Positions 36,850-47,282 of a stretch of 64,000 nt of DNA are shown in pieces. Where the stretch lies: assembly GCF_037991315.1 (NCBI RefSeq), contig NZ_CP150300.1, forward strand, positions 3,782,001 to 3,846,000. The letters run 5' to 3'. Both the position numbers and the translations under genes were made by a program. How positions within the stretch are numbered: position 1 is the first letter of the stretch; each line of letters begins with the position of its first letter. Origin of the DNA: Paenibacillus sp. FSL H8-0079. Its GTDB lineage: Bacteria > Bacillota > Bacilli > Paenibacillales > Paenibacillaceae. Under the pieces are notes generated by a model. It did not search any database and was not told where the DNA came from. It was given only the letters and a program-made list of their open reading frames with translations.

Positions 36850-38631
36850 ATGCTGCTTGAAGCCATGTATCATGTTCCTCGTGACAAGTGGGCCTATGCC
36901 TATGATTCGTCTACCATACATCTACGCGTACGAACCAAGCGAAATGATGTGCAATACGTGACTGCACTGACCGGAGATAAGTACAATTGGAATGGAACTT
37001 ACAAGGAAATTCAACTGGAGAAGGCTGCTGCCGATAGCATGTTTGATTATTGGGAGGCTGCCGTCAAACCTCAATTCAAACGCCTCACCTATATATTTCG
37101 GATAACCGCCGGTTCGGAAGATGTTTTCCTCGCGGATAACGGCATTCATTATGAGGCCCCCTATCCAACCGGAGGATATTATGAGTTCTCTTATATACAT
37201 GAGATCGATGTGTTTAAGGTACCCGAGTGGGCCAAAGAAGCTGTATTTTATCAGATCATGACCGAGCGGTTTGCCAATGGAGATCCCAAGCTGAATCCTC
37301 AAGGAACCCACGACTGGGGTGGCAAACCTGAGCTGGACAATTATTTTGGTGGAGACTTGCAAGGTGTGCTGGATCATCTACATGACTTGACTGAACTTGG
37401 CGTGAACGCCATTTACTTTACCCCGTTATTCCAGGCTAATTCCTACCACAAATACGACACCATTGACTATAAAAAAGTTGACCCCCATTTCGGTGATAAC
37501 GCCATGCTCAAACAAGTGACAGAAGAATGCCATCGCCTGGGTATCCGTGTCATGTTGGACGCGGTGTTCAACCATTGCAGTGAAGACTTCCCTCCTTTTC
37601 AGGACGTACTCCAACATGGAAAAAATTCAACGTATGCCGATTGGTTCCACATCAATGAATATCCGGTTCAGATCAAGGAGGGTATACCCACCTACGATAC
37701 GTTTGGGTTCTATGGCAACATGCCCAAGTTCAATACAGCCAATCCTGAGGTTAAGGCATATCTACTCGATGTGGCTGAGTACTGGATAAAGGAAATCAAG
37801 CTGGATGGCTGGCGTCTGGATGTAGCGAATGAAGTGGACAACCATTTTTGGCGTGATTTTCGCAAAGTTGTTAAAGCCGCGAATCCCGAAGCCTATATTG
37901 TTGGTGAAGTATGGAGTGACTCCTTGACCTGGCTTATGGGGGATCAATTTGATTCCGTCATGAATTATCCTTTTGCCGACAAAGTGCTTCAGTTCTTCTG
38001 TGGATCAATGGATGGTTATCATTTTGCCAACGAAATGGGTTCATTGATTATGCGATACCCACAACAAACGAATGAGGTCATCTTCAATATGCTGTGTAGC
38101 CATGATACCCCTCGCCTGCTCACCCGGTTAGGAGAAGACAAACGCCGATTAAAGTTGTCAGTTGTATTTCTCTTCACCTATATCGGTACACCTTGTATTT
38201 TCTACGGCGACGAAGTTGGAATTAGTGGTGATGCTGACCCCGATTGTCGAAAATGTATGGAATGGGACCCGGCCAAGCAAGACAGAGAACTTTATGATTT
38301 TTATCGTCTAATGATCGATCTACGCAAAAGCAATGAAGCCCTGCGCAAAGGACGTTTCCGTTTCCTCAAGGCTGATCATAATGATCCCTGTATCGTGTAC
38401 GAACGCGTAGATGACAACCTCCACTTTACTGTTTGGATGAACAATACACCTCAAGATCGTACGCTCTCACATCCCATGGAGACGAAAGACTGGAAAGATG
38501 CGTTAACCGAAGAGCCTGTGTTTCCAACCGATGGATTGATGAATATTAAGCTCGACCCCTATGGGTACCGCATTTTGTACAGGCAGCTCGATCCGGCGAC
38601 CATCCATTTTAACGATTCAGTCCAAGCATAA
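36850..38631 (+). CDS. GH13 neopullulanase/cyclomaltodextrinase-type glycosidase
   Basis: 593 residues, no signal peptide, so intracellular. An N-terminal CBM34-like beta domain (residues ~1-125) precedes the (beta/alpha)8 domain. Catalytic residues are D324 in GWRLDVANE, E353 in VGEVW and D419 in CSHDT. This is the maltogenic amylase/neopullulanase subfamily, which trims maltodextrins and branched glycogen fragments. It adjoins glycogen synthesis genes but is convergent with them. AGGAGGTG precedes the ATG; element A1 ends 29 bases upstream. Confidence 0.88.
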   Translation: MLLEAMYHVPRDKWAYAYDSSTIHLRVRTKRNDVQYVTALTGDKYNWNGTYKEIQLEKAAADSMFDYWEAAVKPQFKRLTYIFRITAGSEDVFLADNGIHYEAPYPTGGYYEFSYIHEIDVFKVPEWAKEAVFYQIMTERFANGDPKLNPQGTHDWGGKPELDNYFGGDLQGVLDHLHDLTELGVNAIYFTPLFQANSYHKYDTIDYKKVDPHFGDNAMLKQVTEECHRLGIRVMLDAVFNHCSEDFPPFQDVLQHGKNSTYADWFHINEYPVQIKEGIPTYDTFGFYGNMPKFNTANPEVKAYLLDVAEYWIKEIKLDGWRLDVANEVDNHFWRDFRKVVKAANPEAYIVGEVWSDSLTWLMGDQFDSVMNYPFADKVLQFFCGSMDGYHFANEMGSLIMRYPQQTNEVIFNMLCSHDTPRLLTRLGEDKRRLKLSVVFLFTYIGTPCIFYGDEVGISGDADPDCRKCMEWDPAKQDRELYDFYRLMIDLRKSNEALRKGRFRFLKADHNDPCIVYERVDDNLHFTVWMNNTPQDRTLSHPMETKDWKDALTEEPVFPTDGLMNIKLDPYGYRILYRQLDPATIHFNDSVQA

Positions 38632-38644
38632 TCATGGCAAAGGG

Positions 38645-38709
38645 AAAACACTTCTACCACTTTCAGATAAATGGAGTACGTTCATTCTGAAGTCTCGAAG
38701 TGTTTTTTT
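38645..38709 (+). terminator. Intrinsic terminator of the GH13 gene
   Basis: AAAACACTTC pairs with GAAGTGTTTT, with an inner ACTTTCAG/CTGAAGT stem and a T-run. Confidence 0.8.
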
Positions 38710-38713
38710 GCGT

Positions 38714-38743
38714 AAAAAAGCCACAGCATCACATGCTGTGGCT
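38714..38743 (-). terminator. Intrinsic terminator of the glgBA operon
   Basis: AGCCACAGCAT pairs perfectly with ATGCTGTGGCT around three bases, followed by TTTTTTA on the minus strand. Confidence 0.92.
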
Positions 38744-38765
38744 CATTCACGACTGCATTAATTTA

Positions 38766-40208
38766 TTAATTTATAGGTTCAAGCGTAATCCGGCGATAGA
38801 TATCCATATATTCCTCAGCTGAGACGTTCCAGCTATATTCTCCGCCCATGGCATTCTTCACAATTTTCTTCCAGTGTTCTGGCTGTTTGTAGATCTCCTC
38901 AGCACGCCGAATCGTATTCATCATGTCATGTGCGTTAAAGCTCGTGAATGAGAAGCCATTCCCTTCTCCTGTATACTCGTTATATGCCTGCACGGTATCA
39001 TTCAGACCACCTGTTTCCCTTACGAGAGGCACACTGCCGTATCGCAGAGCCAGTAGCTGGCTAATACCACATGGCTCGAATCTGGATGGCATCAGGAAGA
39101 TATCACTGCCTGCATAGAAACGACGGGATAACCCATCGTTGAATGTAATCTGGGCAGACATTTTGAGCGGATAACGATTCGCAGCTTCACGGAACCAGTG
39201 TTCATACGCCTGCTCCCCTGTTCCCAGTACCGCAAATTGAATGTCATCATAGTACAATAATTCATCCAGGATGCGGCAGACCAGATCAAGCCCTTTGGAG
39301 TCCACGAGCCTTGTGACCATGACCATGAGAGGTACATCCGGGCGAACAGGAAGTCCGAGTTCCTTTTGCAGCTCAATTTTGTTCTCCGTTTTCTTGGACA
39401 GACTCGTTCTGTATTTCACTGGTATCTTAGTGTCCGTTGCCGGGTTGTAGCTCTTGGTATCAATTCCGTTCACTATCCCGCTGAAGCGATCTCCAAGAGA
39501 ACTGAGCAGTCCGTCCAAGCCATACCCATAGTAGGATGTCTGCACTTCCTCTGCATACGTTGGACTCACGGTCGTTACATGATCTGCGTACACAATTCCT
39601 GCTTTCAGGAAATTGACATTACCATAATATTCGGCCCCATCCACAGTGAAATATCGATCGTCCAGCTCAAGGATTTCACTGAATAACTCATGCGGGAATA
39701 CCCCTTGGTACAACAAGTTATGTATGGTGAATACTGTACGTATCTCACTATAGAATGAGTCGTGTCTATAGTGAGCTTCCAGCAACAAAGGAGTCATTCC
39801 CGCATGCCAGTCATGACTGTGCAGTACGTCAGGCTTGAACTCAATCTGTGGCAACACTTCGAGCACTGCACGGTTGAAGAAGGCGAAGCGCTCGCCATCA
39901 TCCATATACCCGTACACTCCGTCACGCCCAAAATAATACTCATTATCCACAAAGTAAACTGGAATTCCATCAAAAACCAGCATTTCTATTCCACAATAGG
40001 GTCTACGCCAGCCAAGGGGCACATCTGTTGTAATGACTGGCTGTAATGCGTCTTTATACTCATCGGGAATTCCCTTGTATTTAGGCATAATCACCCTCAC
40101 GTCTGCCCCGCCCTTCTTCAAAGCGAACGGGAGAGCACCGATTACGTCAGCTAGGCCTCCTGTTTTGATAAATGGATGTACTTCAGCAGCAGCAAATAGA
40201 ATATTCAT
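38766..40208 (-). CDS. glgA: Glycogen synthase
   Basis: ADP-glucose-dependent glucan synthase (GT5), 480 residues. The ADP-glucose-binding motif KTGGLADVIGALP is at about residue 16, and PSRFEPCGISQLLALRYGSVP plus RETGGLNDTV are typical of the C-terminal half. It overlaps the end of glgB by four bases (ATGA), with its GGAGGACAAAG site within glgB. Confidence 0.93.
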   Translation of the reverse strand: MNILFAAAEVHPFIKTGGLADVIGALPFALKKGGADVRVIMPKYKGIPDEYKDALQPVITTDVPLGWRRPYCGIEMLVFDGIPVYFVDNEYYFGRDGVYGYMDDGERFAFFNRAVLEVLPQIEFKPDVLHSHDWHAGMTPLLLEAHYRHDSFYSEIRTVFTIHNLLYQGVFPHELFSEILELDDRYFTVDGAEYYGNVNFLKAGIVYADHVTTVSPTYAEEVQTSYYGYGLDGLLSSLGDRFSGIVNGIDTKSYNPATDTKIPVKYRTSLSKKTENKIELQKELGLPVRPDVPLMVMVTRLVDSKGLDLVCRILDELLYYDDIQFAVLGTGEQAYEHWFREAANRYPLKMSAQITFNDGLSRRFYAGSDIFLMPSRFEPCGISQLLALRYGSVPLVRETGGLNDTVQAYNEYTGEGNGFSFTSFNAHDMMNTIRRAEEIYKQPEHWKKIVKNAMGGEYSWNVSAEEYMDIYRRITLEPIN

Positions 40209-42211
40209 GCCTTTGTCCTCCTCTTCGGTTTGAGCGTATTACTTTCATTCTTATTCTTCGTTTTTGAACTGACGGAAGTTATACTCGCAGGCGATTCATC
40301 CGTTTTCCGACGCGTGTTCTTTTTTAAAATCACGATGCTCAGCGGAGGCAAAACCAATTCGAGACTATATGGATGCCCATGAAAAGGAATCTTTTCGGTA
40401 GGTAGCTGCATATCATTAGTAATGCCTGAACCGCCGTAAACGGAATGGTCACTGTTCAGTACTTCGGTATACATACCGGGACGCATGACACCAATCCGGT
40501 AACGCTCCCGCTTGACCGGCTGAAAGTTAATGAGCACAAGGAGTGTATCCGCAGGTTTTTTTCCTTTGCGTACATATGAAATGACACTCTGGTCCTGATC
40601 ATCCGGAGTGATCCATTCATAACCGTCCAAGGAATGATCAAGCTCCCACAAAGCTTTTTCGCTCAAGTACAGGTTAGACAGCTCACGCTCAAACTTATGC
40701 AAATTGCGGTGACTGTCATAATCCAGCAAGAACCAGTCCAGTTGATCTTCATCTTTCCATTCGATGAACTGGCCAAAGTCTCCACCCATAAACAGCAGCT
40801 TTTTCCCTGGGAAAGTCATAAAATAGCCCAGAAAAGCACGCATGCCGGCAAATTTCTGTTCATAGGTTCCTGGCATCTTGTCGAGGAGCGACTTTTTGCC
40901 ATGAACAACCTCGTCATGAGACAGAGGTAGCACATAATTTTCAGCAAAGGAGTATACGACCGGGAAAGTCAGCAAATGATGTTTGGAAGGACGCTCATGA
41001 AAATCAGATTCCATGTAATCAAGCGTATCATTCATCCAGCCCATGTTCCATTTGTAGTTGAAACCCAGGCCACCCTCATCTACAGGTAACGTCACCATTG
41101 GCCATGCGCTGGATTCTTCAGCCATCATCAATGCATAAGGGAAATACTTGAACACTGTCTCATTCAGCTGCTGCAAAAAAGCTACAGCTTCCTTGTTCTC
41201 AAGACCCCCTTCATCATTGGTAAGGTATTGTCCTGGCTGCTTCTCAAAATCAAGCCGAAGCATACTCGTAACCGCATCAACACGAAGTCCGTCAAAATGA
41301 TACATCTCCATCCAATACAGTGCATTGGAGATCAGAAAGGAACGAATCTCAGGTTTCGAGTAGTCAAAACTGAGCGTACCCCAGCCTGGTTTCTCCGCTA
41401 ACATCGGGTCTGCATACTCATACAAAGGCGTTCCATCGAACATACGCAACCCATGAGCATCTTTGGCAAAATGTGCAGGTACCCAATCCAGCAATACGCC
41501 AATTCCAGCCTGATGCAGTGTATCCACAAGATACATCAGATCTTTCGGGTGCCCGTAACGGCTCGTTGGCGCGTAAAATCCTGTATTCTGGTATCCCCAG
41601 GAAAGGTCATAGGGATGCTCACTGAGAGGCATCATCTCAACATGTGTATATTTCATTTCTAATAAGTAAGGAACGAGCAAGTCAGCCATCTCACGATAAC
41701 TATAGAGGCTACCATCTTCTTTGCGCTTCCAGGTTCCCATGTGCATTTCGTAAATATGTAGAGGTTTGTTATACATGGCACGTTGTTTACGTCTCCAGGC
41801 TCCATCATTCCATTTATAACCTTCGATTGAACTGGTGACAGAGGCTGTCTGAGGTCGAACCTCCGCTTGAAACGCGTAAGGGTCCGCTTTGAGCAATTCT
41901 GTTCCATCTTCCGTTAATATACGGAACTTGTATAAAGTTCCTTCACTGATTTCCGGAAAAAAACGACTCCAAAATCCTGATTCGGGTATCTTATATAAAG
42001 GTTCCTGTTCGCCTTTCCAACCATTACGGTCCAGAGCGAGCCCTACTTCTGCGGCATTTGGTGCCCATACGGTAAAGCGATAACCCTGACGGCCATCGCA
42101 AGTCTCAGGCTGCGCGCCCAACATTCGATAACTGTGATGAAGGTTACCTTCATGAAATAAATAAATATGCTCCGGCAATATGTCCGGGTGTGCTAACGGT
42201 TGAATGGCCAA
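40205..42211 (-). CDS. glgB: 1,4-alpha-glucan branching enzyme
   Basis: Creates alpha-1,6 branches in glycogen. 668 residues. A CBM48 domain ([20 protein letters not shown]) precedes the GH13 barrel with catalytic Asp in [10 protein letters not shown], Glu in [10 protein letters not shown] and Asp in [11 protein letters not shown] basic Ser/Lys/Thr tail of about 35 residues extends the C-terminus. TTG start behind AAGGTG. First gene of the glgBA operon; divergent from glgC. Confidence 0.93.
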   Translation of the reverse strand: MAIQPLAHPDILPEHIYLFHEGNLHHSYRMLGAQPETCDGRQGYRFTVWAPNAAEVGLALDRNGWKGEQEPLYKIPESGFWSRFFPEISEGTLYKFRILTEDGTELLKADPYAFQAEVRPQTASVTSSIEGYKWNDGAWRRKQRAMYNKPLHIYEMHMGTWKRKEDGSLYSYREMADLLVPYLLEMKYTHVEMMPLSEHPYDLSWGYQNTGFYAPTSRYGHPKDLMYLVDTLHQAGIGVLLDWVPAHFAKDAHGLRMFDGTPLYEYADPMLAEKPGWGTLSFDYSKPEIRSFLISNALYWMEMYHFDGLRVDAVTSMLRLDFEKQPGQYLTNDEGGLENKEAVAFLQQLNETVFKYFPYALMMAEESSAWPMVTLPVDEGGLGFNYKWNMGWMNDTLDYMESDFHERPSKHHLLTFPVVYSFAENYVLPLSHDEVVHGKKSLLDKMPGTYEQKFAGMRAFLGYFMTFPGKKLLFMGGDFGQFIEWKDEDQLDWFLLDYDSHRNLHKFERELSNLYLSEKALWELDHSLDGYEWITPDDQDQSVISYVRKGKKPADTLLVLINFQPVKRERYRIGVMRPGMYTEVLNSDHSVYGGSGITNDMQLPTEKIPFHGHPYSLELVLPPLSIVILKKNTRRKTDESPASITSVSSKTKNKNESNTLKPKRRTKA

Positions 42212-42404
42212 AAGATCACCTTCTTCTCCAGAAAATAGATATAACAGTAACCATTACCCCATTCTAGCCAAGTTGAAAAGAAAAATGCGGTGTTTTAAAA
42301 AATGTTGTATATTTTCAGAATTTTTACAGCAATCATCGTTTCACTTGCTACACTTTGCGTTAATGATGTACTACAATGCACAATATTTTGGGAGGGAAAC
42401 GATT

Positions 42405-43631
42405 ATGTTTAATAAAGATTGCATCGCTATGCTGTTGGCGGGAGGAGAAGGGAAGCGATTAGCCCCTTTAACCTCAAGTATCGCAAAACCCGCTGTACCG
42501 TTTGGCGGGCACTACCGGATCATCGATTTTCCTCTCAGTAACTGCGTTAACTCAGGGATCGACACTGTAGGTGTACTAACGCAGTATCAAGCGGATTCAT
42601 TACATGATCATATCGGTGGAGGAGAACCATGGGGACATGGTAACTCAAGTGAGGCAGGAATCTCCTTGCTTCCATCTTATCATACAGGAAATGACGAATA
42701 CTTGGGAACGGCGGATGCTATTTATAAAAATATCGACTATATTGACAAACAAAACCCCGAAAATGTTCTAATTTTGTCGGGTGACCATATTTATCATATG
42801 AATTATCGCGAAATGTTGGAGGCTCATCAAGCCAATAATGCCGCAGCAACGATTTCAGTTATGGAAGTTCCGTGGGATGAAGCACATCGCTTTGGGATCA
42901 TGGCTGCCGATGCTGATCTGCGTGTAACCGAGTTTGCCGAGAAACCGGCTGAACCAAAAAGTAATCTGGCTTCAATGGGAATTTACATGTTCAACTGGAA
43001 GTACCTGAAACGCCATCTCTTGGAAGACGCTGCTAACCCTGAATCCAGCCATGACTTCGGTAAAGATGTGATTCCTCAGATGTTGAACGAGAATAATCCC
43101 CTCTTTGTCTATAACTTTAATGGTTATTGGAAAGATGTAGGTACAGTTAAGAGTCTGTGGGATGCACATATGGATCTGCTCTATAACGAAGAAGACTGGA
43201 GTCTTCAAAAAGAAAACTGGCCAATGTTTACTCGCGACTGGCGCTCCAAGCCAAGTGCTTACAAAGCTAGACATACGAAGATTGAACATGTGGCATCCAT
43301 GATTCACGACTCTTGTGCCATTGAAGGTCGTGCAGAACGTTCCGTGATCTTCTGCGGTGCTGAAGTAGGTAAAGGCTCTGAGGTTAAAGACAGTGTCGTC
43401 ATGCCTAACGCACGCATAGGTCGTGGTGTTCACATCGAACGTGCTATCATCGGTGAAGGTGCGATTATCAAAGACGGTGCAATTGTGAAGGGTACGGCGG
43501 ATGAAATTGTTGTCGTTGGACCTAACGAGATCGTCTCTGCCAAGCCGGCTGTCCGTACGCAACCTGTCCGTATATTAAAAGAAGTATATGAAAAAAGTGG
43601 GCGCCTGCGCGCTGGTGAACTTTCTTCATAA
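42405..43631 (+). CDS. glgC: Glucose-1-phosphate adenylyltransferase
   Basis: Makes ADP-glucose, the donor for GlgA. About 408 residues from ATG 42405 behind GGGAGGG; the longer frame from 42204 overlaps the glgB start and has no site. Motifs [33 protein letters not shown] and [12 protein letters not shown] are classic, followed by C-terminal left-handed helix repeats ([24 protein letters not shown]). No glgD partner is present in the window. Confidence 0.93.
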   Translation: MFNKDCIAMLLAGGEGKRLAPLTSSIAKPAVPFGGHYRIIDFPLSNCVNSGIDTVGVLTQYQADSLHDHIGGGEPWGHGNSSEAGISLLPSYHTGNDEYLGTADAIYKNIDYIDKQNPENVLILSGDHIYHMNYREMLEAHQANNAAATISVMEVPWDEAHRFGIMAADADLRVTEFAEKPAEPKSNLASMGIYMFNWKYLKRHLLEDAANPESSHDFGKDVIPQMLNENNPLFVYNFNGYWKDVGTVKSLWDAHMDLLYNEEDWSLQKENWPMFTRDWRSKPSAYKARHTKIEHVASMIHDSCAIEGRAERSVIFCGAEVGKGSEVKDSVVMPNARIGRGVHIERAIIGEGAIIKDGAIVKGTADEIVVVGPNEIVSAKPAVRTQPVRILKEVYEKSGRLRAGELSS

Positions 43632-43650
43632 TTAAATAAATAATATTAAG

Positions 43651-43682
43651 AAAGGCGAGCCTCGGATGGCTCGCCTTTTTTT
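43651..43682 (+). terminator. Intrinsic terminator of glgC
   Basis: AAAGGCGAGCC pairs with GGCTCGCCTTT around six bases, followed by TTTT. Confidence 0.93.
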
Positions 43683-43753
43683 GTATTGATATGAGTGTTA
43701 TGGAGCGTGCATGCTCGATCATCACGTAGAAAAATCTCTTATCTTTTAAAACC

Positions 43754-45253
43754 TTAAGACTTTTCTAGATCCAATTTCACATCGCTTGCTGTTCGCTCAT
43801 CTGTGACTTCAGCATCACCAGACTGGGTTACAGATTCCTCTGTACCCATCTCCTCAGCCACAGCCGGTAACGTAACCGTAACGGTTGTCCCCGATCCGAG
43901 TTCACTCTGCATCGTAATGGTTCCCTCATGTAGTTCTACCAGTTCCTGCGTAATCGCAAGCCCCAGTCCCGTTCCCCCATTCTGATGATTGACCTGGAAG
44001 AAGCGGTCCCGCACTTTAATTAGGTGTTCCTCACTGATGCCGATACCGGTGTCCTGAACAGCTGCAATAATCTGACCATTCTCCTCTTTGACGGATAAGA
44101 ATATCCAGGAATTTTCATGTGAAAATTTGATCGCATTATCCACAACGTTCAAGAAGACTTGTTTCAGTCTGTTGCCATCTCCATGGACATTATAAGCACG
44201 AGTCTCATCCGTTTCCAACTTGAGATGAACCTGTTTTTGTTCCGCTTTGGCCCAGACATTCAACATCGTTTCCTGTACAATTTCACGAATGTTGACGGTT
44301 CCTTTGACCAGCTTCATCTGATTCTGCTGCAATTTGGAGAAATCCAGCATCTCTTCAACAAGTCCAATCAGTCGTTCGGTTTCCTTGGAAATGATACCCA
44401 TCCCGATACGAGTTTCTTCCGGATCGTAACCGCCTGAGTCCAGTGTCTCACTCCAGCCCTTGATACTGGTCAGAGGTGTTCTTAGTTCATGTGAGATCGA
44501 AGAGATAAAATCATCCTTGATCTGATTACTGCGTACGATTTCATGTGCCATAAAGTTAAGCGTCGATGCCAATTCGCCCAGTTCGTGCTTATAATTCCCT
44601 TTAACCCGGACATCGAGCCGTCCCCTGGCCATTTGAGCAGATACTGCAGTGATGTTGTTGATTGGGCGTACAATGGAGTTTGCCATACCAATACTGATGA
44701 TCAAGACAATGGCTAGCACGGCAACACCGACTGCAGCGGCAAGCAATCCCATATTCAGCAGCTTGGAATTCACATCTTCCAGTGATGTCAGATATCGAAT
44801 AACATAAGTATTTTCGCCGCCCAGATCAAACTTGTGTGAAACGGCCATGACGGATTCTCCAGTACCTGGTTGCCTTCCAATCCAGCGTCCCATATCCCCG
44901 TTCAAAGCCTGCATAATATCACTGGTTTGCAACACAGCACGGTCAGATTCAAAAGCAGTCGAACTCGCCAATACGCGCCCGTTCAGATCCAAAATTTCCA
45001 ATTCAGTATTGGATAATGCCAAATTCACAATCAGTCTGGACAGATTATTACCGTCCTCCGTATTATTCTCACGGGCGATCGGCTCGAAAAAGTCCTTTGA
45101 ATTGGAAATATGGGTACTAATCGTATTGTAGATACTTTCATAATAATACCTTTGTACTGCCAACATAAATACGAATTCGACCAACAGCAGAGCAAGAAAA
45201 ACTACGAAGAAATAGTGTAGTACGATCTGCCGTGTAATGCCTTTTTTAATCAT
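43754..45253 (-). CDS. Sensor histidine kinase of the ABC/VCBS operon
   Basis: 499 residues. Two membrane segments (about 8-30 and 168-192) flank a ~135-residue extracellular sensor domain. HAMP follows (SIVRPINNITAVSAQMARGRL pattern), then HisKA with SHELRTPLTSIKG and HATPase with NVVDNAIKFSH and VQDTGIGISEEH. The C-terminus is an acidic Glu/Thr-rich tail. ATG 45253 overlaps the response-regulator stop by four bases. It phosphorylates the partner OmpR-type regulator. Confidence 0.9.
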   Translation of the reverse strand: MIKKGITRQIVLHYFFVVFLALLLVEFVFMLAVQRYYYESIYNTISTHISNSKDFFEPIARENNTEDGNNLSRLIVNLALSNTELEILDLNGRVLASSTAFESDRAVLQTSDIMQALNGDMGRWIGRQPGTGESVMAVSHKFDLGGENTYVIRYLTSLEDVNSKLLNMGLLAAAVGVAVLAIVLIISIGMANSIVRPINNITAVSAQMARGRLDVRVKGNYKHELGELASTLNFMAHEIVRSNQIKDDFISSISHELRTPLTSIKGWSETLDSGGYDPEETRIGMGIISKETERLIGLVEEMLDFSKLQQNQMKLVKGTVNIREIVQETMLNVWAKAEQKQVHLKLETDETRAYNVHGDGNRLKQVFLNVVDNAIKFSHENSWIFLSVKEENGQIIAAVQDTGIGISEEHLIKVRDRFFQVNHQNGGTGLGLAITQELVELHEGTITMQSELGSGTTVTVTLPAVAEEMGTEESVTQSGDAEVTDERTASDVKLDLEKS

Positions 45254-45948
45254 TGCTCCCGGCCCTTCCATTTGTACCCGTGACCCCATACAGTCTGCAG
45301 GTATTCGGGCTCGGAAGGATTGTTCTCAATTTTTTGACGGAGACGACGAATGTTTACATCCACAATTTTGGGATCACCCATGTATTCTTTGCCCCATACG
45401 TGATCTAACAACACATCACGGCTGAGCGGTGTATTTTCTTTTTCCAGGAAAAACTGAATCAATGAAAACTCCGTGGGAGTTAACTCAATGGCTTCATTCT
45501 GTTTTTTAAATTGTTTCGAGATCAGATCCAGTGAAAATGGTCCGGACTGGAACGTAACCTTTGCCGCAGTTTCCCGATGCACGTTCACACGACGTAACAA
45601 AGACTGAATACGTGCAATCAACTCTGTTGGGCTGAAGGGCTTGCTTACGTGATCATCTGCACCAACGGAGAGGGCGTATACTTTATCCTGTTCCTGAACT
45701 TTGGCGGTCAAGAAGATGATACCCAGACGTTCATTGGTTTCACGTATGCGTCGACAGACCTCAAATCCATCAATACCTGGTACCATGACATCCAGCAGAG
45801 CCAGATCAATATCCGGTACCGTTTGCAGTATGCGAAGCGCTTCATGGCCGTCTCCCGCTTCAAGCACTTCGAATCCGTTTCTCTTTAAATTAATCACTAT
45901 AAAACTGCGGATGGATTCTTCATCCTCAAGAATAAGTACTTTACTCAT
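45250..45948 (-). CDS. OmpR/PhoB-type response regulator
   Basis: 232 residues. The receiver domain has LEDEES acidic residues, phospho-acceptor Asp in ALLDVMVPGIDGFEV (about D53) and Lys in VSKPFSPTEL. The C-terminal winged helix (FKKQNEAIELTPTEFSLIQFFL ... GDPKIVDVNIRRLRQKIE ... VWGHGYKW) binds DNA. It overlaps the VCBS lipoprotein gene by eight bases and the kinase gene by four, so the three are strictly coupled. Confidence 0.92.
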   Translation of the reverse strand: MSKVLILEDEESIRSFIVINLKRNGFEVLEAGDGHEALRILQTVPDIDLALLDVMVPGIDGFEVCRRIRETNERLGIIFLTAKVQEQDKVYALSVGADDHVSKPFSPTELIARIQSLLRRVNVHRETAAKVTFQSGPFSLDLISKQFKKQNEAIELTPTEFSLIQFFLEKENTPLSRDVLLDHVWGKEYMGDPKIVDVNIRRLRQKIENNPSEPEYLQTVWGHGYKWKGREQ

Positions 45949-47278
45949 TAAGTTCTCCCTTTCTATTCAGCTGAGAAGTATTACTCAGTGCATCTTTACC
46001 CGCCTCTGATTGTGCTACTCGTGAAGCAATAACTCGATCTTTGGTGCGCGTAATTTCCTTCCAGCTTTTACCCTTCTCCTGTTCCCACTGGGAAAGGGTG
46101 AAATATTTGATCTCTGCCACGGTTTCATCCGTATCAATCATTTTAAATCGAATATATTTTTCCTTTTCCGATTTGGTATCAATAGTGATTTTACCGTACC
46201 ACTCTGGCTTAAGGTTTAGATGAAATAAATCAGCATCATCCCGGAATTGGAATGAGACAAATTTCTTGCCGTCTTTGCCATCCCATTGATAATAGGTATA
46301 GAACCACAACCGAGAGTCAAAAACGTAATGCTCCCAACCTTTTGGAGTCTCTTTGAGTCCAAACTCAATAATACCATCATTATCAACATCACCGCTTAAA
46401 ATTTTGTCATCTCTGTACGTTTGATCCGGTGATTTGAAAGCATTGACTAACTTATTATCCTTAACATACATAATCTGTGAGAAGGAACTCCGATCATCCA
46501 GCTCTGCATCCAGTACAATGCCCATTTGTCCTTCTGCGATCTCTCCGCCCAGAGCATTATAAACTTCTTTAACGGTATAATCGGTCTGTACCCGATCAAC
46601 TTCCTTGAAGCTTCCATCTTCGTACTGGTATAACGCAATCGTTGCAAAACCACTGTTGTTCAGTGAAATGATAACAAAATCACTCTTGCCATCTCCGCTC
46701 AAATCCAGCGTGTTCCCTTGTGCATCATCAATGATATATTGATTATACGGGACTCCACCCAGAACCTGTTCCAGTGCCCCGCCCTTGTACGAATAGGCAG
46801 TCAAAGCTTTTTGCTCCTGTAAACTAACCCCAAGTATAATATCGGGATTACCATCATTCGTAATATCCAATACTTTAAAGGATTGCAGCTCATTTCCCGG
46901 CACATCAAATGTAAGCTTTTTAACCCATGTGCCTCCCTGCTCTTCCAAAATCATGCCATGGATTCGAACATTCTCATTCGGCGTTTCATAAAATACAATC
47001 GCTTCCCGAGTCCCATCCCCATTCAGGTCTTCCACTCGAATCATACTGGTATTATTCATATCCTTGGGACGAATCAACGTGCTCTCTGGCGGCAGTTTAA
47101 CCTGAACCACGTTGTACAGTTTTTCCTTATCTGTAGACATCATTGGTTTTCTCATCAAACCCTTGGGGTCACTTATGACAGTACATCCGCTTAGAACAGA
47201 ACCAAGCATAATCGCCATCGTTCCTGCTGCAATGAAGCGTCCCCACCGTGAATTAAACAATCTCATCACTCTTTTCAA
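45941..47278 (-). CDS. VCBS/FG-GAP-like lipoprotein in a two-component operon
   Basis: About 445 residues. A signal sequence ends at the lipobox VLSGC (Cys near 32), so it is anchored outside the membrane. Four Ca-binding-like DxNxDG motifs are spaced through a beta-rich body (DLNGDGTRE, DITNDGNPD, DLSGDGKSD, DVDNDGIIE), as in integrin-type propeller repeats. The start is uncertain: TTG 47278, GTG 47269 and ATG 47266 all lack a strong site. Being between an ABC ATPase and the regulator, it may be a sensor or accessory for the kinase. Confidence 0.75.
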   Translation of the reverse strand: MKRVMRLFNSRWGRFIAAGTMAIMLGSVLSGCTVISDPKGLMRKPMMSTDKEKLYNVVQVKLPPESTLIRPKDMNNTSMIRVEDLNGDGTREAIVFYETPNENVRIHGMILEEQGGTWVKKLTFDVPGNELQSFKVLDITNDGNPDIILGVSLQEQKALTAYSYKGGALEQVLGGVPYNQYIIDDAQGNTLDLSGDGKSDFVIISLNNSGFATIALYQYEDGSFKEVDRVQTDYTVKEVYNALGGEIAEGQMGIVLDAELDDRSSFSQIMYVKDNKLVNAFKSPDQTYRDDKILSGDVDNDGIIEFGLKETPKGWEHYVFDSRLWFYTYYQWDGKDGKKFVSFQFRDDADLFHLNLKPEWYGKITIDTKSEKEKYIRFKMIDTDETVAEIKYFTLSQWEQEKGKSWKEITRTKDRVIASRVAQSEAGKDALSNTSQLNRKGELNE

Positions 47279-47282
47279 TAGT

